Assembly: GCA_022641735.1 (NCBI GenBank)
Contig: JALCDQ010000002.1
Span: forward strand, 219,023-283,022
DNA length: 64,000 nucleotides
Direction of reading: 5' to 3'
DNA from: Prevotella sp.
GTDB lineage: Bacteria > Bacteroidota > Bacteroidia > Bacteroidales > Bacteroidaceae
Numbering within the stretch: position 1 is the stretch's first letter; every line of letters starts with the position of its first letter. The translations under genes and the position numbers were made by a program. Shown one piece after another: positions 36,256-44,661 of the stretch. Below the pieces are notes generated by a model. It worked only from the letters and a program-made list of their open reading frames with translations, was not told the DNA's origin and searched no databases.

Positions 36256-37491
36256 ATGCCTAAGAAAATACTTTTGAGTCTCTCTTTTCTCCTTGTCTCG
36301 ACTCTTGCTTTCGGAGACAACGACGATTTCACTAAAATCAGTTCAGAAGCCGACTTGGTAGATAGTGCCCTCTATCTTGTCACCTTCAAGGACAGCCAAG
36401 GCTATTGGAACATGAACTATCAGACCTATCCCAACAGCGATGTAGACAGCATTCTGATGTTTGAAGGCAAAAAAGCCTACCCCACTTTAGCAGATTTAAA
36501 GGAGCATACCATCCTTTTTCGAATCCTCAAACGGCAAGGTCATTGGCTGTTATTGAATACCGAAAACGACAAATTTGTCGGTGAAGTGGATGCCACGGTG
36601 ATAAAACAACAACTCTATTTCTACTTCTTTCTCCATAGTAATCAACCCGATAGCAAGTTCTATCTGACCATTGAAAAGAACGGAAAAAACGATGAAATCA
36701 TGATTGGAGGGAAGTGTATGAGGTATCATGATACAGCTAACAGCTTCCGACTTGTGAGCAAATCAAACACCACTTTAGCCTTAGTGGAACTCTATCGCAT
36801 CAAAAACGGAACACCTGCAAGTACTCTGACACTCAACGAAAAAGAAGGTCTTGGAGATGTAAAGTATAGCGGGAACGTGAAATTAAACCGCACTTTTGAG
36901 AATGGATATTATAACACGCTGGTCTTGCCCTTCGCTGTTGACAATCCGCAAACGGTCTTCGGAAGTCAGACCAGCACATTTGAAATCTCGGCTTCTACCG
37001 ATACAACCATCACTTTCCGAAAGATGTCAGCCAGCGAAACATTGAAAGCCAATACGCCTTATCTAATAAACGGCACCTTCACAACTCCACCTTATATTAT
37101 TAATAAGGTGGAAATAGACCATCAGAAATCAGACTCCATCGTAAAAATAGATATGGGTCCAGTGGCCTTGCATGGCGTTTTCAGAAAGCAATTTGTGGGT
37201 GGAACGCAGGCTTTCATCCTTTATCAGAAGGCTTTTTACTGTTGCACGAATCTGACGACGATGACTGTAAACCCCTTTAAATGGTATCTCACGGTCAGCA
37301 ATGGTTCAAAAAATCAAATTAAGGCATTAATCATTGATGGGGATGTTCTGAATATTGACAACATCAAAGACTCAAAGCCGACCGATTCCACCTCTATTTA
37401 TAACTTGCAAGGAATGAAACTTTCAGACGGCAAGGAGCCACTTCCCAGCGGAATATACATCAAAAACCACAAGAAAATAATCATCAGATAG
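36256..37491 (+). CDS. Secreted protein of unknown function with sorting-type C-terminus
   Basis: A 411-aa protein with a signal peptide (MPKKILLSLSFLLVSTLAFG) and mainly beta-strand composition; no recognised domain. The final 35 residues, ending LPSGIYIKNHKKIIIR and preceded by STSIYNLQGMKL, match the C-terminal module of the M6 protease at 24198-25991. That suggests the same export or surface-anchoring route. The gene has its own promoter; the hairpin at 37511-37540 follows the stop. Confidence 0.78.
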   Translation: MPKKILLSLSFLLVSTLAFGDNDDFTKISSEADLVDSALYLVTFKDSQGYWNMNYQTYPNSDVDSILMFEGKKAYPTLADLKEHTILFRILKRQGHWLLLNTENDKFVGEVDATVIKQQLYFYFFLHSNQPDSKFYLTIEKNGKNDEIMIGGKCMRYHDTANSFRLVSKSNTTLALVELYRIKNGTPASTLTLNEKEGLGDVKYSGNVKLNRTFENGYYNTLVLPFAVDNPQTVFGSQTSTFEISASTDTTITFRKMSASETLKANTPYLINGTFTTPPYIINKVEIDHQKSDSIVKIDMGPVALHGVFRKQFVGGTQAFILYQKAFYCCTNLTTMTVNPFKWYLTVSNGSKNQIKALIIDGDVLNIDNIKDSKPTDSTSIYNLQGMKLSDGKEPLPSGIYIKNHKKIIIR

Positions 37492-37510
37492 CCTTCTCGG
37501 TGATAAAGAA

Positions 37511-37540
37511 AATGGGAACTGTCTCACGACACTTCCCATT
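37511..37540. terminator. Hairpin terminator, better on the minus strand
   Basis: AATGGGAA and TTCCCATT, continued by TGTC/GACA after one C-C mismatch, loop TCAC. On the minus strand it runs into TTCTTT, on the plus strand only into TACATAC, so it fits a minus-strand transcript best. Confidence 0.75.
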
Positions 37541-37632
37541 TACATACTTACTAAAACTAAATTAACCACTAAAAAAACTAATCTTATTTAAAGTTATTGT
37601 TTCTTCCTAATTACAACCCTTTCATGGGTTTA
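37511..37632 (-). ncRNA. Candidate small RNA
   Basis: An orphan promoter on the minus strand (TTTG 37666-37669, 20 bp, TAACTTTG 37638-37645) points left into a stretch with no open frame of useful length. About 120 nt later comes the hairpin with a T-rich tail at 37511-37540. The only ATGs in the transcript are followed by stops within a few codons or run past the terminator. I do not recognise the sequence as a known RNA family. The start is estimated from the usual distance to the -7 element. Confidence 0.5.
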
Positions 37633-37637
37633 CATTG

Positions 37638-37669
37638 CAAAGTTACAACCTTTTTTCATACATTCCAAA
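37638..37669 (-). promoter_or_regulatory. Orphan consensus promoter
   Basis: TTTG, 20-bp spacer, TAACTTTG on the minus strand, a full consensus match with no gene downstream. It drives the candidate small RNA. Confidence 0.65.
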
Positions 37670-37726
37670 TAAAAAAGAGCTTTTTTGGAAATTGTTCTCA
37701 TCCATTTCATCCATTTAAAAAAGCAA

Positions 37727-37760
37727 CGGACTGACCCTTTCTTTCAAAAAGGCCAGTCCG
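37727..37760 (-). terminator. Terminator of the OmpP1/FadL-like gene
   Basis: CGGACTG and CAGTCCG arms, with inner CCTTT/AAAGG pairing. On the minus strand it is followed by TTGCTTTTTT. Confidence 0.75.
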
Positions 37761-37789
37761 CTAAAAGTATCTAATAGAAATATTATCGA

Positions 37790-39346
37790 CTAAAAACGAT
37801 ACCCAAGAGTGAAAAGTAACTGATGACGCTTGTTGCTCACGCTTGTCACGGTAGCATAGTTGTCAACCTTCTCAGTGGTACCATCCGTGTTCTTGAAATC
37901 ACCATAAGCATCAGCAAAAGGATGAAAATCACCATTCGTTGCACTATACTGATAAGCCAAATCAACGCTGAATCTGTCAATTTGATACCCTAAACCAAAG
38001 GTGAATCTGTTAGTATCCTTCCAATTCGTGTAATCCATCGTTGAGGAATAATACATACCTGGAGACTGAACAAAGTCGCCATTGCTATAGAATCCCTTAG
38101 CTCCGTTCTTATCATAAATTGCACTCTGATAGTTGTAACCTACACGGATAGCGAAATCCTTAATAGGCTTGAACTCAAGACCTAACTTCAAGGTGCTCAC
38201 CCCTTTGAGGACTTGTTCCGTCTGGTCGTTCATATCCTTGTCGCTGCTACTTGTCTGATAATAGCCATCATAGTAGTCCCAGCCTTCGCCATCATTGACT
38301 CTAGAGTCAATGCTTCCATAGTCTTCATACTCATAAACAGCACCCAAAGCGAGGAAATCACCTACGGTATGACCAAGGCTCAGCCCAAACTTCCAAGGTG
38401 TACTGATTTTGAAATCATAAGAACCATCGACATAAGCACCATTCAAAGATGTTCTGCTTTCAGATGTGAGGTCATAGAATATAGGAGAAGCAATCGATAC
38501 ACCAATTCGGAAAGGTGAATTTTCAATAGGACGGAAAATAGCTCCGAACTTTACTTCATATCCATCTCCAGTAATCTTACGATTATCAGCCACCGTGATA
38601 GAAGACAGGTTCATCGCATTAGCGGCTAACTGCTCAGAATACTCGCTGTAACCTTTATAATGGACATCATAGACTCCGAAGGTCATACCAAGATATACGC
38701 GCTCATTGAAATTACCACTCATACTGAACTCATAATTGCCTATATAGCCTGTATTAGCACGGTCCATATTAAAGGCAGTGGCAGATTTATATCTGTAGAC
38801 ATTATCACTTTCAAGCAGCAAAGAATGAGCATAAAGCTCATCTAGACGGCTACTGGAAACATAATCATCCCCATTATTGTCAAACAGATATCCTCCACGA
38901 GCCTTGATATAGGTAAGTTTGTTTTGAGAGGCATCATTCAAAGAGCCTGCTGTTGACAAGATGAAATCGAAGTTCTGGCTCTTGTGATAATTGAAGCCAA
39001 AGTTCAAGAACGACTTTCCTTCATTCTTTGTGGCATACACAAAACCAACCTGATCGAAACTGGCATTCGTCTTGTTGCCATTAGCAAAGTCCTTACCATC
39101 CTGCTGACTGACAAGTCCGAAGGAGATTGCTGCTTGTGAACGGCGGAACAATCCCAAACCTGCAGGGTTGCTGCTGATGGTTGAAAGGTCTGCTCCTAAC
39201 GCATCCATAGCGCCACCCATACCCACATAGCGGGCTGTTCCATTCAAATCTTGATGAGCAAGTTTGACATTCTCGTAAGTTTCCTGTGCAGACATTGGCA
39301 TTACTGAGAATGCCAAAGCTGCTAAGAATAAATATTTTATCTTCAT
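37790..39346 (-). CDS. OmpP1/FadL-type outer-membrane transport protein
   Basis: A 518-aa outer-membrane beta-barrel with a signal peptide (MKIKYLFLAALAFSVMPMSAQ). The N-terminal ARYVGMGGAMDALGADLSTISSNPAGLGLF is the FadL/PorV signature, and the last strand ends LLFTLGYRF with terminal Phe. In this family the barrel admits hydrophobic small molecules; the substrate is not known. It starts 28 bp after the Gly/Tyr-rich gene on the same strand with no promoter between, so the two are probably co-transcribed. Confidence 0.87.
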   Translation of the reverse strand: MKIKYLFLAALAFSVMPMSAQETYENVKLAHQDLNGTARYVGMGGAMDALGADLSTISSNPAGLGLFRRSQAAISFGLVSQQDGKDFANGNKTNASFDQVGFVYATKNEGKSFLNFGFNYHKSQNFDFILSTAGSLNDASQNKLTYIKARGGYLFDNNGDDYVSSSRLDELYAHSLLLESDNVYRYKSATAFNMDRANTGYIGNYEFSMSGNFNERVYLGMTFGVYDVHYKGYSEYSEQLAANAMNLSSITVADNRKITGDGYEVKFGAIFRPIENSPFRIGVSIASPIFYDLTSESRTSLNGAYVDGSYDFKISTPWKFGLSLGHTVGDFLALGAVYEYEDYGSIDSRVNDGEGWDYYDGYYQTSSSDKDMNDQTEQVLKGVSTLKLGLEFKPIKDFAIRVGYNYQSAIYDKNGAKGFYSNGDFVQSPGMYYSSTMDYTNWKDTNRFTFGLGYQIDRFSVDLAYQYSATNGDFHPFADAYGDFKNTDGTTEKVDNYATVTSVSNKRHQLLFTLGYRF

Positions 39347-39374
39347 AATTATAAATTTTCTTTAGTTAAGTACA

Positions 39375-40391
39375 TTATCTGTGACCGCCGTGAGCGCCAC
39401 CTCCGAAGCCGCCGCTATGGCCTCCTCCAGAGAAACCTCCACCGCCTGAATATCCACCGGAACTACTTCCGCCAAAGCTTCCACTTGAGCGACTCGGTGA
39501 ATAAGATGGTGAGTTATTGTAAGATGGGGAAGATTCTGAACGACCACCGAATACTGAGCGAGTGCCATAACTGCTATTATTGCTATTGCTTCTGCCACCA
39601 AATACCCTGCTGCCATTGGAATAAGTCCTGCCATCAGAATAGCCTCTTGAGCCACCTCTCGAATAACTGCTTGAACTTCTGCCACCAAATGCGCCAGCCG
39701 TATATGCATGACTGCCTCCCCATGAATTATAGGTTCTGCCTGTAGGACGGTTATAAGAGACGTAACCACCACCATAACCAGGATAACCCCAGCCATAATA
39801 GCCTCCATAATATGGGTATCCCCAGCCATAATAGCCACCCCATCCATAGCCATAATACCATGGATCGTACCAGCCTCCATAACCATAGTACCAAGGATCA
39901 TACCAGCCTCCGTAGCCATAATCCCATGAACTGAACCATGGATCATACCACGAATAACGCCAATAAGGTCCAAAGCCCCAGCGATAACTATAGAAACCAG
40001 GGTCGTAGAATCCATCCCAGCGATTCATGCGACGAGAATACTCATAGTCATCATTGTCAACCATCGTGTCATAATATTTGCCCACGAAAGTCGTATCAAT
40101 GTATGTAGAGTCCGGATAGACCCCATTCCCTTTCTGAAACTCTATGATGTCATTACCCTTCTCATCGGTTCCAATCTTCTGATAATGACTCCAAAACTTA
40201 CCATGACGGTTGTATTCATCGACATCGCGTTTACTTCCAGCATAGTAAGCAGATTTCTCAGAAACCTTATTTTCATTGGAGTTACTTGCCTCGGCCGTCT
40301 TCTTTGGTGTAAAGTAGAGGTCGTCGTCCTGAGCCATCATTGATAATGGCATCGCTCCAACGAGGACTAAGAGAAAAATAAACTTTTTCAT
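39375..40391 (-). CDS. Gly/Tyr/Trp-rich secreted protein
   Basis: A 338-aa protein with a signal peptide (MKKFIFLLVLVGAMPLSMMAQ). An acidic, ordinary N-terminal part runs to about residue 125. Then follows a striking low-complexity stretch made of WYDPWYYGYGG-type repeats. The C-terminus is Ser/Gly-rich (RSSGSFGGSSSGGYSGGG) and ends in Gly/His. Such composition suggests a self-associating or matrix-like surface protein; no enzyme motif is seen. The promoter is TATATTTG (minus strand, 40431-40438), with an operator-like site 32 bp upstream. Confidence 0.8.
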   Translation of the reverse strand: MKKFIFLLVLVGAMPLSMMAQDDDLYFTPKKTAEASNSNENKVSEKSAYYAGSKRDVDEYNRHGKFWSHYQKIGTDEKGNDIIEFQKGNGVYPDSTYIDTTFVGKYYDTMVDNDDYEYSRRMNRWDGFYDPGFYSYRWGFGPYWRYSWYDPWFSSWDYGYGGWYDPWYYGYGGWYDPWYYGYGWGGYYGWGYPYYGGYYGWGYPGYGGGYVSYNRPTGRTYNSWGGSHAYTAGAFGGRSSSSYSRGGSRGYSDGRTYSNGSRVFGGRSNSNNSSYGTRSVFGGRSESSPSYNNSPSYSPSRSSGSFGGSSSGGYSGGGGFSGGGHSGGFGGGAHGGHR

Positions 40392-40430
40392 TTTGATGAT
40401 CCTTTTTATTTATTTCATTATTTTATAATG

Positions 40431-40438
40431 CAAATATA
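40431..40438 (-). promoter_or_regulatory. -7 element of the Gly/Tyr-rich gene
   Basis: TATATTTG on the minus strand; the nearest TTTG upstream is only 15 bp away, not at -33. Confidence 0.6.
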
Positions 40439-40469
40439 ATACCATTCGATGTGCAAATTTAAGGAAAAA

Positions 40470-40496
40470 CCCTAAACCATGATAGGTTTTTCCCTA
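40470..40496. promoter_or_regulatory. Composite operator-like site CCCTA-N8-TAGG-N5-CCCTA, copy 2
   Basis: CCCTA (40470-40474), 8 bp, TAGG (40483-40486), 5 bp, CCCTA (40492-40496). It lies within a larger hairpin-forming inverted repeat (GGAAAAACCCTA and TAGGTTTTTCC). The near edge is 32 bp from the -7 element of the Gly/Tyr-rich gene, the same distance as copy 1 at 18396. It is also only 7 bp upstream of the prmA -7 element (TATCTTTG, 40504-40511). Confidence 0.65.
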
Positions 40497-40553
40497 TTTT
40501 TTGTATCTTTGCACCTGTTTTTTAACGTTACGTTTAATAATTAAGACTAAAAA

Positions 40554-41426
40554 ATGAAATATATTGTTGCAGACTTTACGATAACCTGTGAAGATGGATT
40601 ACTCCAAACTTGCAAAGACTTATTGGCAGATATGGCAGGTAATGCAGGTTTTGAGTCTTTCGAGGACAACGACACCAACCATCTGAAAGGATATGTTCAG
40701 GAAGAATGTCTGGATAAAAATGCCCTCGATAACGGTATTGCAGATTTCCCTATAGAACATGTGGAAATATCGTACACTCTGCAGGAAATGGAAGATAAAG
40801 ACTGGAATTCAACTTGGGAAGAAGAAGGATTTGAGCCTATCAATATTCAAGACAAGGTGTTGGTTTTTGATGCCAAACAACCGCTTTCTTCATTCCAAAT
40901 ACTGCCTTCAACCATTGCCATCGCCATTGATGCTAAACTTGCCTTTGGCACAGGCACCCATCAGACTACCCAAATGGTCATTTCCGCCCTGCTCCAAGAG
41001 GAACTCAAAGACAAGCGCGTGCTGGATTGTGGTTGTGGAACTGGCATCCTTTCGATAGCTGCATCCAAGTTGGGAGCGCAGGAATGTATAGGCTATGATA
41101 TTGATGAATGGAGCGTTAAAAATGCTAAACACAATGCAGAAATCAACCAAGTTGACAATTTGTCAGTCTTTCATGGTGACAGTAGAGTGTTAAGTCATAT
41201 AAATGGCGTGTTTGACATAGTGATGGCAAACATCAACAGAAACATCCTTCTGAAAGATATGGACAAATTCAAAGAGGTGATGAGTGGTGCTCAAGCTACG
41301 CTCATATTGAGTGGTTTCTATGAAGAAGACATTCCTCTGCTCCTTGAAAAGGCCACTTCACTCGGTCTTCACGAGAAATCCAGAAACACGGATGACCATT
41401 GGGCTTGCCTGATATTGGAACCATAA
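40554..41426 (+). CDS. prmA: Ribosomal protein L11 methyltransferase
   Basis: SAM-dependent methyltransferase that trimethylates ribosomal protein L11. 290 aa. The N-terminal L11-binding domain is followed by the linker LAFGTGTHQTTQM and the class I SAM motif VLDCGCGTGILSIAASKLGA. NINRNILLKDM stands at the usual NI/NP catalytic position. It has its own promoter (TATCTTTG at 40504-40511). Confidence 0.94.
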   Translation: MKYIVADFTITCEDGLLQTCKDLLADMAGNAGFESFEDNDTNHLKGYVQEECLDKNALDNGIADFPIEHVEISYTLQEMEDKDWNSTWEEEGFEPINIQDKVLVFDAKQPLSSFQILPSTIAIAIDAKLAFGTGTHQTTQMVISALLQEELKDKRVLDCGCGTGILSIAASKLGAQECIGYDIDEWSVKNAKHNAEINQVDNLSVFHGDSRVLSHINGVFDIVMANINRNILLKDMDKFKEVMSGAQATLILSGFYEEDIPLLLEKATSLGLHEKSRNTDDHWACLILEP

Positions 41427-41505
41427 TCTCGGAATCCAATCTTTCTTTACGTTTTACTCAATAAAATCGGACCATCGAGAATAGGATTCCTACCAAAGAA
41501 ATCAC

Positions 41506-42387
41506 CTATTCGTCATCCTCCTCACTGCCAATTGTGAGCTTCTTAAGGTCATAATAAGAGCCATTATAGATATTGAGATCCACATAGCCTTCAATGCCCG
41601 GAAGGCGTCCGGCATCAGTATGCTGCCAGAATTTCCATGCTCCCTTATACTCCACTTTCGGCACATAATAGTGTGCAATCCAGTAAGGATAATCGTCAAA
41701 AACGGCTGCGCTCAAGTATTTCTCTTTAAAAGTATAATAGGTATAGAGGATAGGCTTCACGTGATACTTATCTTCCACGATATGCAACCATGATAATACA
41801 TCCTGCTGAAAGTCCTCAATATCAACACCTGCAGGCGCATGTTCGATATCCAAAATAGGCGGAAGGTCGCCATCTTCCAAATGTACTTGCTTTAAAAAAT
41901 AATAAGCCTGCTCACGCGCCGATGACTTATTGCTCCAAAAATGATAAGCCCCACGGATAAAACCATATTCACGAGCTTGGTAGAAATTATCATTGAAATT
42001 CTCATCCAAGTTCGAAGAGCCTTCTGTAGACTTAATAATGATAAAGCGAAGAGGACATCCTCCAATCATGGCATTCTGCAGTTCTTCCCAGTCGATATTA
42101 CCTTGATAATGGGAAATGTCAATTCCGTGAATCTCATAACCTTCGGGATATTTGGTGTCACCATAAAGAGCACGCCAGCGAAAACCCGTTGGTCCGACGA
42201 AAAAGAAATAGAACGCCCAGATGTAAAGAACAATAATTCCAGCACCCCCTACCCAATAAGCCCAACGGGGATATCGTGTAAAGAATGCTGGAAGATGAGA
42301 ATGAGCGTGACTACTAGTCCGACGACGTCCTCCGGACTTCGCCGAAGACCTTCTTCGATTTGTAGTCTTACGATTAGTCACACTCAC
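41506..42387 (-). CDS. Membrane-anchored GH25 lysozyme
   Basis: A 293-aa N-acetylmuramidase of glycoside hydrolase family 25. The basic N-terminus (about ten Arg/Lys in the first 25 residues) and one transmembrane helix (about 44-65) suggest a periplasm-facing anchored enzyme. Catalytic region: GIDISHYQGNIDW with Asp90, KSTEG with Glu122, and DIEH with Asp180 and Glu182. The start is a GTG at 42387 (a second GTG two codons on is possible), since no ATG precedes the membrane helix. It lies 15 bp after pfp on the same strand. Confidence 0.9.
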   Translation of the reverse strand: MSVTNRKTTNRRRSSAKSGGRRRTSSHAHSHLPAFFTRYPRWAYWVGGAGIIVLYIWAFYFFFVGPTGFRWRALYGDTKYPEGYEIHGIDISHYQGNIDWEELQNAMIGGCPLRFIIIKSTEGSSNLDENFNDNFYQAREYGFIRGAYHFWSNKSSAREQAYYFLKQVHLEDGDLPPILDIEHAPAGVDIEDFQQDVLSWLHIVEDKYHVKPILYTYYTFKEKYLSAAVFDDYPYWIAHYYVPKVEYKGAWKFWQHTDAGRLPGIEGYVDLNIYNGSYYDLKKLTIGSEEDDE

Positions 42388-42402
42388 TCCGAATATTACG
42401 AA

Positions 42403-44049
42403 TTACTTCTTTCCTTGCTCAAGAGCGAGGGTGCGAGTAGTGCGATCAGCTACTGAAGCCGGGCCCCAATACTGGATTGGACCTGGATAAACATAGCATG
42501 TCTCTTTAGCCCACTGGTCTCTCTTTGCGGCAAACTTCTTGAATGGAGCACCATCCAATTCAACCAATGCCTTGCGGATAACCGGCTTCATCTCACCATT
42601 ACGACGTTCCATGTTCATCATCATAGTGATTGGCACGCCTCCTGCTTTCCATTCATCTGAAGGTGCACTGAGGTTTTTCACGATGGCCATATAGCCTGTC
42701 TTGCCGTTAGCAATCAGTTGAGCGGCACTCACTCCAAGTGCATAGCAATAGTCAGCATCGAAGTTTGAAGGAGCTGCGCAACGTCCCTCATATCCGAAGA
42801 AATGATGCAAAGCTGCAAACTTACCTACGAATTTGCCTTCCTCTTTCCATTTAGCGAGCTTGTCAGCCACCATATCAGAGATAAGTTTCTCGGTCTCAAT
42901 GAGCGAAACCTGCACGTTTCCGTGAGGGTCACGGTCAAGAGAAAGCTGGCGTGCAACGTCTGAAGGCAGCGTCTCGAAGGTTGCTGCATTCTCTTTTGAC
43001 AGATGAGCAACGATGTATTTCTTCTGTTCGTCAGGCTCCAAGTTCTTATATTCAGCGCCATGAGCAGCCAAAAGGTCGTTCAACTCATCAATAAGACGGC
43101 CGATGGAAGGGATAAATTCAATCAGTCCCTCTGGCACTAGAACCACTCCGAAGTTATTGCCGGCAGCAGCACGATGGGCTACAGCGGTGGCAATCTGCTC
43201 CACAATCTGATTCAATGTCATGTCGTTCTTCTCGATTTCCTCAGAAATCAGGCAGATGTTAGGCTGTACCTGAAGAGCGCACTCGAGTGCAATATGAGAA
43301 GCTGAGCGTCCCATCAGTTTGATGAAATGCCAGTATTTACGGGCTGAATTGGCGTCACGCTCGATGTTGCCGATAACCTCTGAATAGGTCTTTGTGGCAG
43401 TATCGAAACCGAAAGAAGTCTCGATTTGACTGTTTTTCAAGTCGCCGTCGATGGTCTTAGGTGCTCCAATGACCTGAACGCCATAGTTTTTAGCTGCATA
43501 ATATTCAGCCAGCACGCAGGCATTCGTATTGGAATCATCGCCTCCGATAATCACGATAGCCTTGATATTGAGCTCGCGGATAATCTCAAGACCTTTCTCA
43601 AACTGGTCAGTCTTTTCCAATTTCGTACGACCGGAACCAATCATATCGAAGCCACCAGTGTTTCTGTATTCATCGATGATAGCAGCTGTGAGCTCTATAT
43701 AATTATGGTCAACCAAGCCACCAGGTCCCATCAGGAATCCGTAGACTTTGTTTTCAGGATTCAGTTTCTTCACTTCGTCAAAGATACCGCTGATTACGTT
43801 GTGACCGCCAGGAGCCTGACCGCCTGAAAGGATAACGCCCACGTTCATCTTCTGGACATTCTCCTTATCGCCGGGAACGAACTCCACGAGAGGCATTCCA
43901 TAAGTGTTTGGGAACAATTTCTTGATTTCCTGCTGGTCGCCCACACTCTGAGTAGGCTCGCCTTCCTTCACCTTTACGGCTCCCTGAAGACCCTTTGGCA
44001 GTTTAGGCTGATAAGCAGCCCTCTCTCTCTGCAAAAGACTTTTTTCCAT
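42403..44049 (-). CDS. pfp: Diphosphate--fructose-6-phosphate 1-phosphotransferase
   Basis: PPi-dependent phosphofructokinase, a reversible glycolytic step common in anaerobic Bacteroidota. 548 aa, the long beta-type. The [13 protein letters not shown] loop is near residue 72. GGDD (169-172) replaces the GGDG of ATP-dependent enzymes and marks PPi use, and PKTIDGD is the catalytic motif (197-203). The likely promoter (TAACTTTG, minus strand, 44245-44252) is about 190 bp upstream, which would put repeat array F in its 5' leader. Confidence 0.95.
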   Translation of the reverse strand: MEKSLLQRERAAYQPKLPKGLQGAVKVKEGEPTQSVGDQQEIKKLFPNTYGMPLVEFVPGDKENVQKMNVGVILSGGQAPGGHNVISGIFDEVKKLNPENKVYGFLMGPGGLVDHNYIELTAAIIDEYRNTGGFDMIGSGRTKLEKTDQFEKGLEIIRELNIKAIVIIGGDDSNTNACVLAEYYAAKNYGVQVIGAPKTIDGDLKNSQIETSFGFDTATKTYSEVIGNIERDANSARKYWHFIKLMGRSASHIALECALQVQPNICLISEEIEKNDMTLNQIVEQIATAVAHRAAAGNNFGVVLVPEGLIEFIPSIGRLIDELNDLLAAHGAEYKNLEPDEQKKYIVAHLSKENAATFETLPSDVARQLSLDRDPHGNVQVSLIETEKLISDMVADKLAKWKEEGKFVGKFAALHHFFGYEGRCAAPSNFDADYCYALGVSAAQLIANGKTGYMAIVKNLSAPSDEWKAGGVPITMMMNMERRNGEMKPVIRKALVELDGAPFKKFAAKRDQWAKETCYVYPGPIQYWGPASVADRTTRTLALEQGKK

Positions 44050-44113
44050 TTTACCTTATTTAATTTAGTAATATCTATAAATTCCTTTTCTGACCATAGC
44101 GAAGAGTCCATTT

Positions 44114-44198
44114 GTAAAAGATAGCTTTTTACCCTGTAAAAGATAACCTTTTAGGCTGTAAAAGGCCATTGTTTACACGGTAAAAGATGGCTTTTTAC
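44114..44198. repeat. Period-22 palindrome array F, 4 units, in the probable pfp leader
   Basis: The 19-nt units GTAAAAGATAGCTTTTTAC, GTAAAAGATAACCTTTTAG, GTAAAAGGCCATTGTTTAC and GTAAAAGATGGCTTTTTAC start at 44114, 44136, 44158 and 44180, exactly 22 bp apart with 3-nt spacers. It is the only array between divergent genes. The rest of the 44050-44378 gap holds the pfp and 44379 promoters. Confidence 0.88.
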
Positions 44199-44244
44199 AA
44201 GACGCTCTCTTACAAGCTCTCCCATAGGCCCTATTATACCAGCG

Positions 44245-44252
44245 CAAAGTTA
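44245..44252 (-). promoter_or_regulatory. Probable -7 element of pfp
   Basis: TAACTTTG on the minus strand, 196 bp before the pfp ATG; no exact TTTG 20 bp upstream, and no better candidate nearer to the gene. Confidence 0.5.
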
Positions 44253-44378
44253 CTCATTTTCTGTGAAAAAAGGAAAGAAAAGCGAAAGAAAACATAGTTT
44301 TAAAACATTTTTTTCAAAATATGCTTTGCGTTTCCTATTTTTTTTCTATCTTTGGGGAAAATTACTATTTTTAAAGTC

Positions 44379-44651
44379 ATGAGTAATAAAAGAGATTTAA
44401 AACGAACTATCAACTACATCTGCGAAGACTTATTCGCTGAGTGTATTGCCGCATCCCTATATTCAGCAAAACCTGATAAAGAGGATGTGAAGGCTTTATT
44501 CGCATCTATCGTCGCCATCCGCTCCGAGTATACAAAGCGCATCTCGCATCCGGAGCCAGGAATGAAAAAGAGAGATTATTATCAGGATTTGATCAAGAAC
44601 TTCAACAAGCAAGTAAGCGAGCTGATCGACCAAATCACCGCTATGAACTAA
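44379..44651 (+). CDS. Small conserved-looking helical protein
   Basis: A 90-aa soluble protein, rich in charged helices (KRDLKRTINYICEDLFAECIAAS; DYYQDLIKNFNKQVSELIDQITAM). No known motif. A TATCTTTG promoter lies at 44347-44354 and the ATG at 44379 is preferred to a TTG inside that element. It heads a six-gene plus-strand run and is followed 10 bp later by the acyltransferase. I do not recognise it. Confidence 0.75.
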   Translation: MSNKRDLKRTINYICEDLFAECIAASLYSAKPDKEDVKALFASIVAIRSEYTKRISHPEPGMKKRDYYQDLIKNFNKQVSELIDQITAMN

Positions 44652-44661
44652 AGAGATTACT

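Noticed and set aside
39362..40015. 217-aa minus-strand ORF overlapping the Gly/Tyr-rich gene
   Set aside because: It is a frame shadow: repetitive codons keep a second frame open. It lacks a signal peptide or sensible composition, while the 338-aa frame has both a signal peptide and a promoter.
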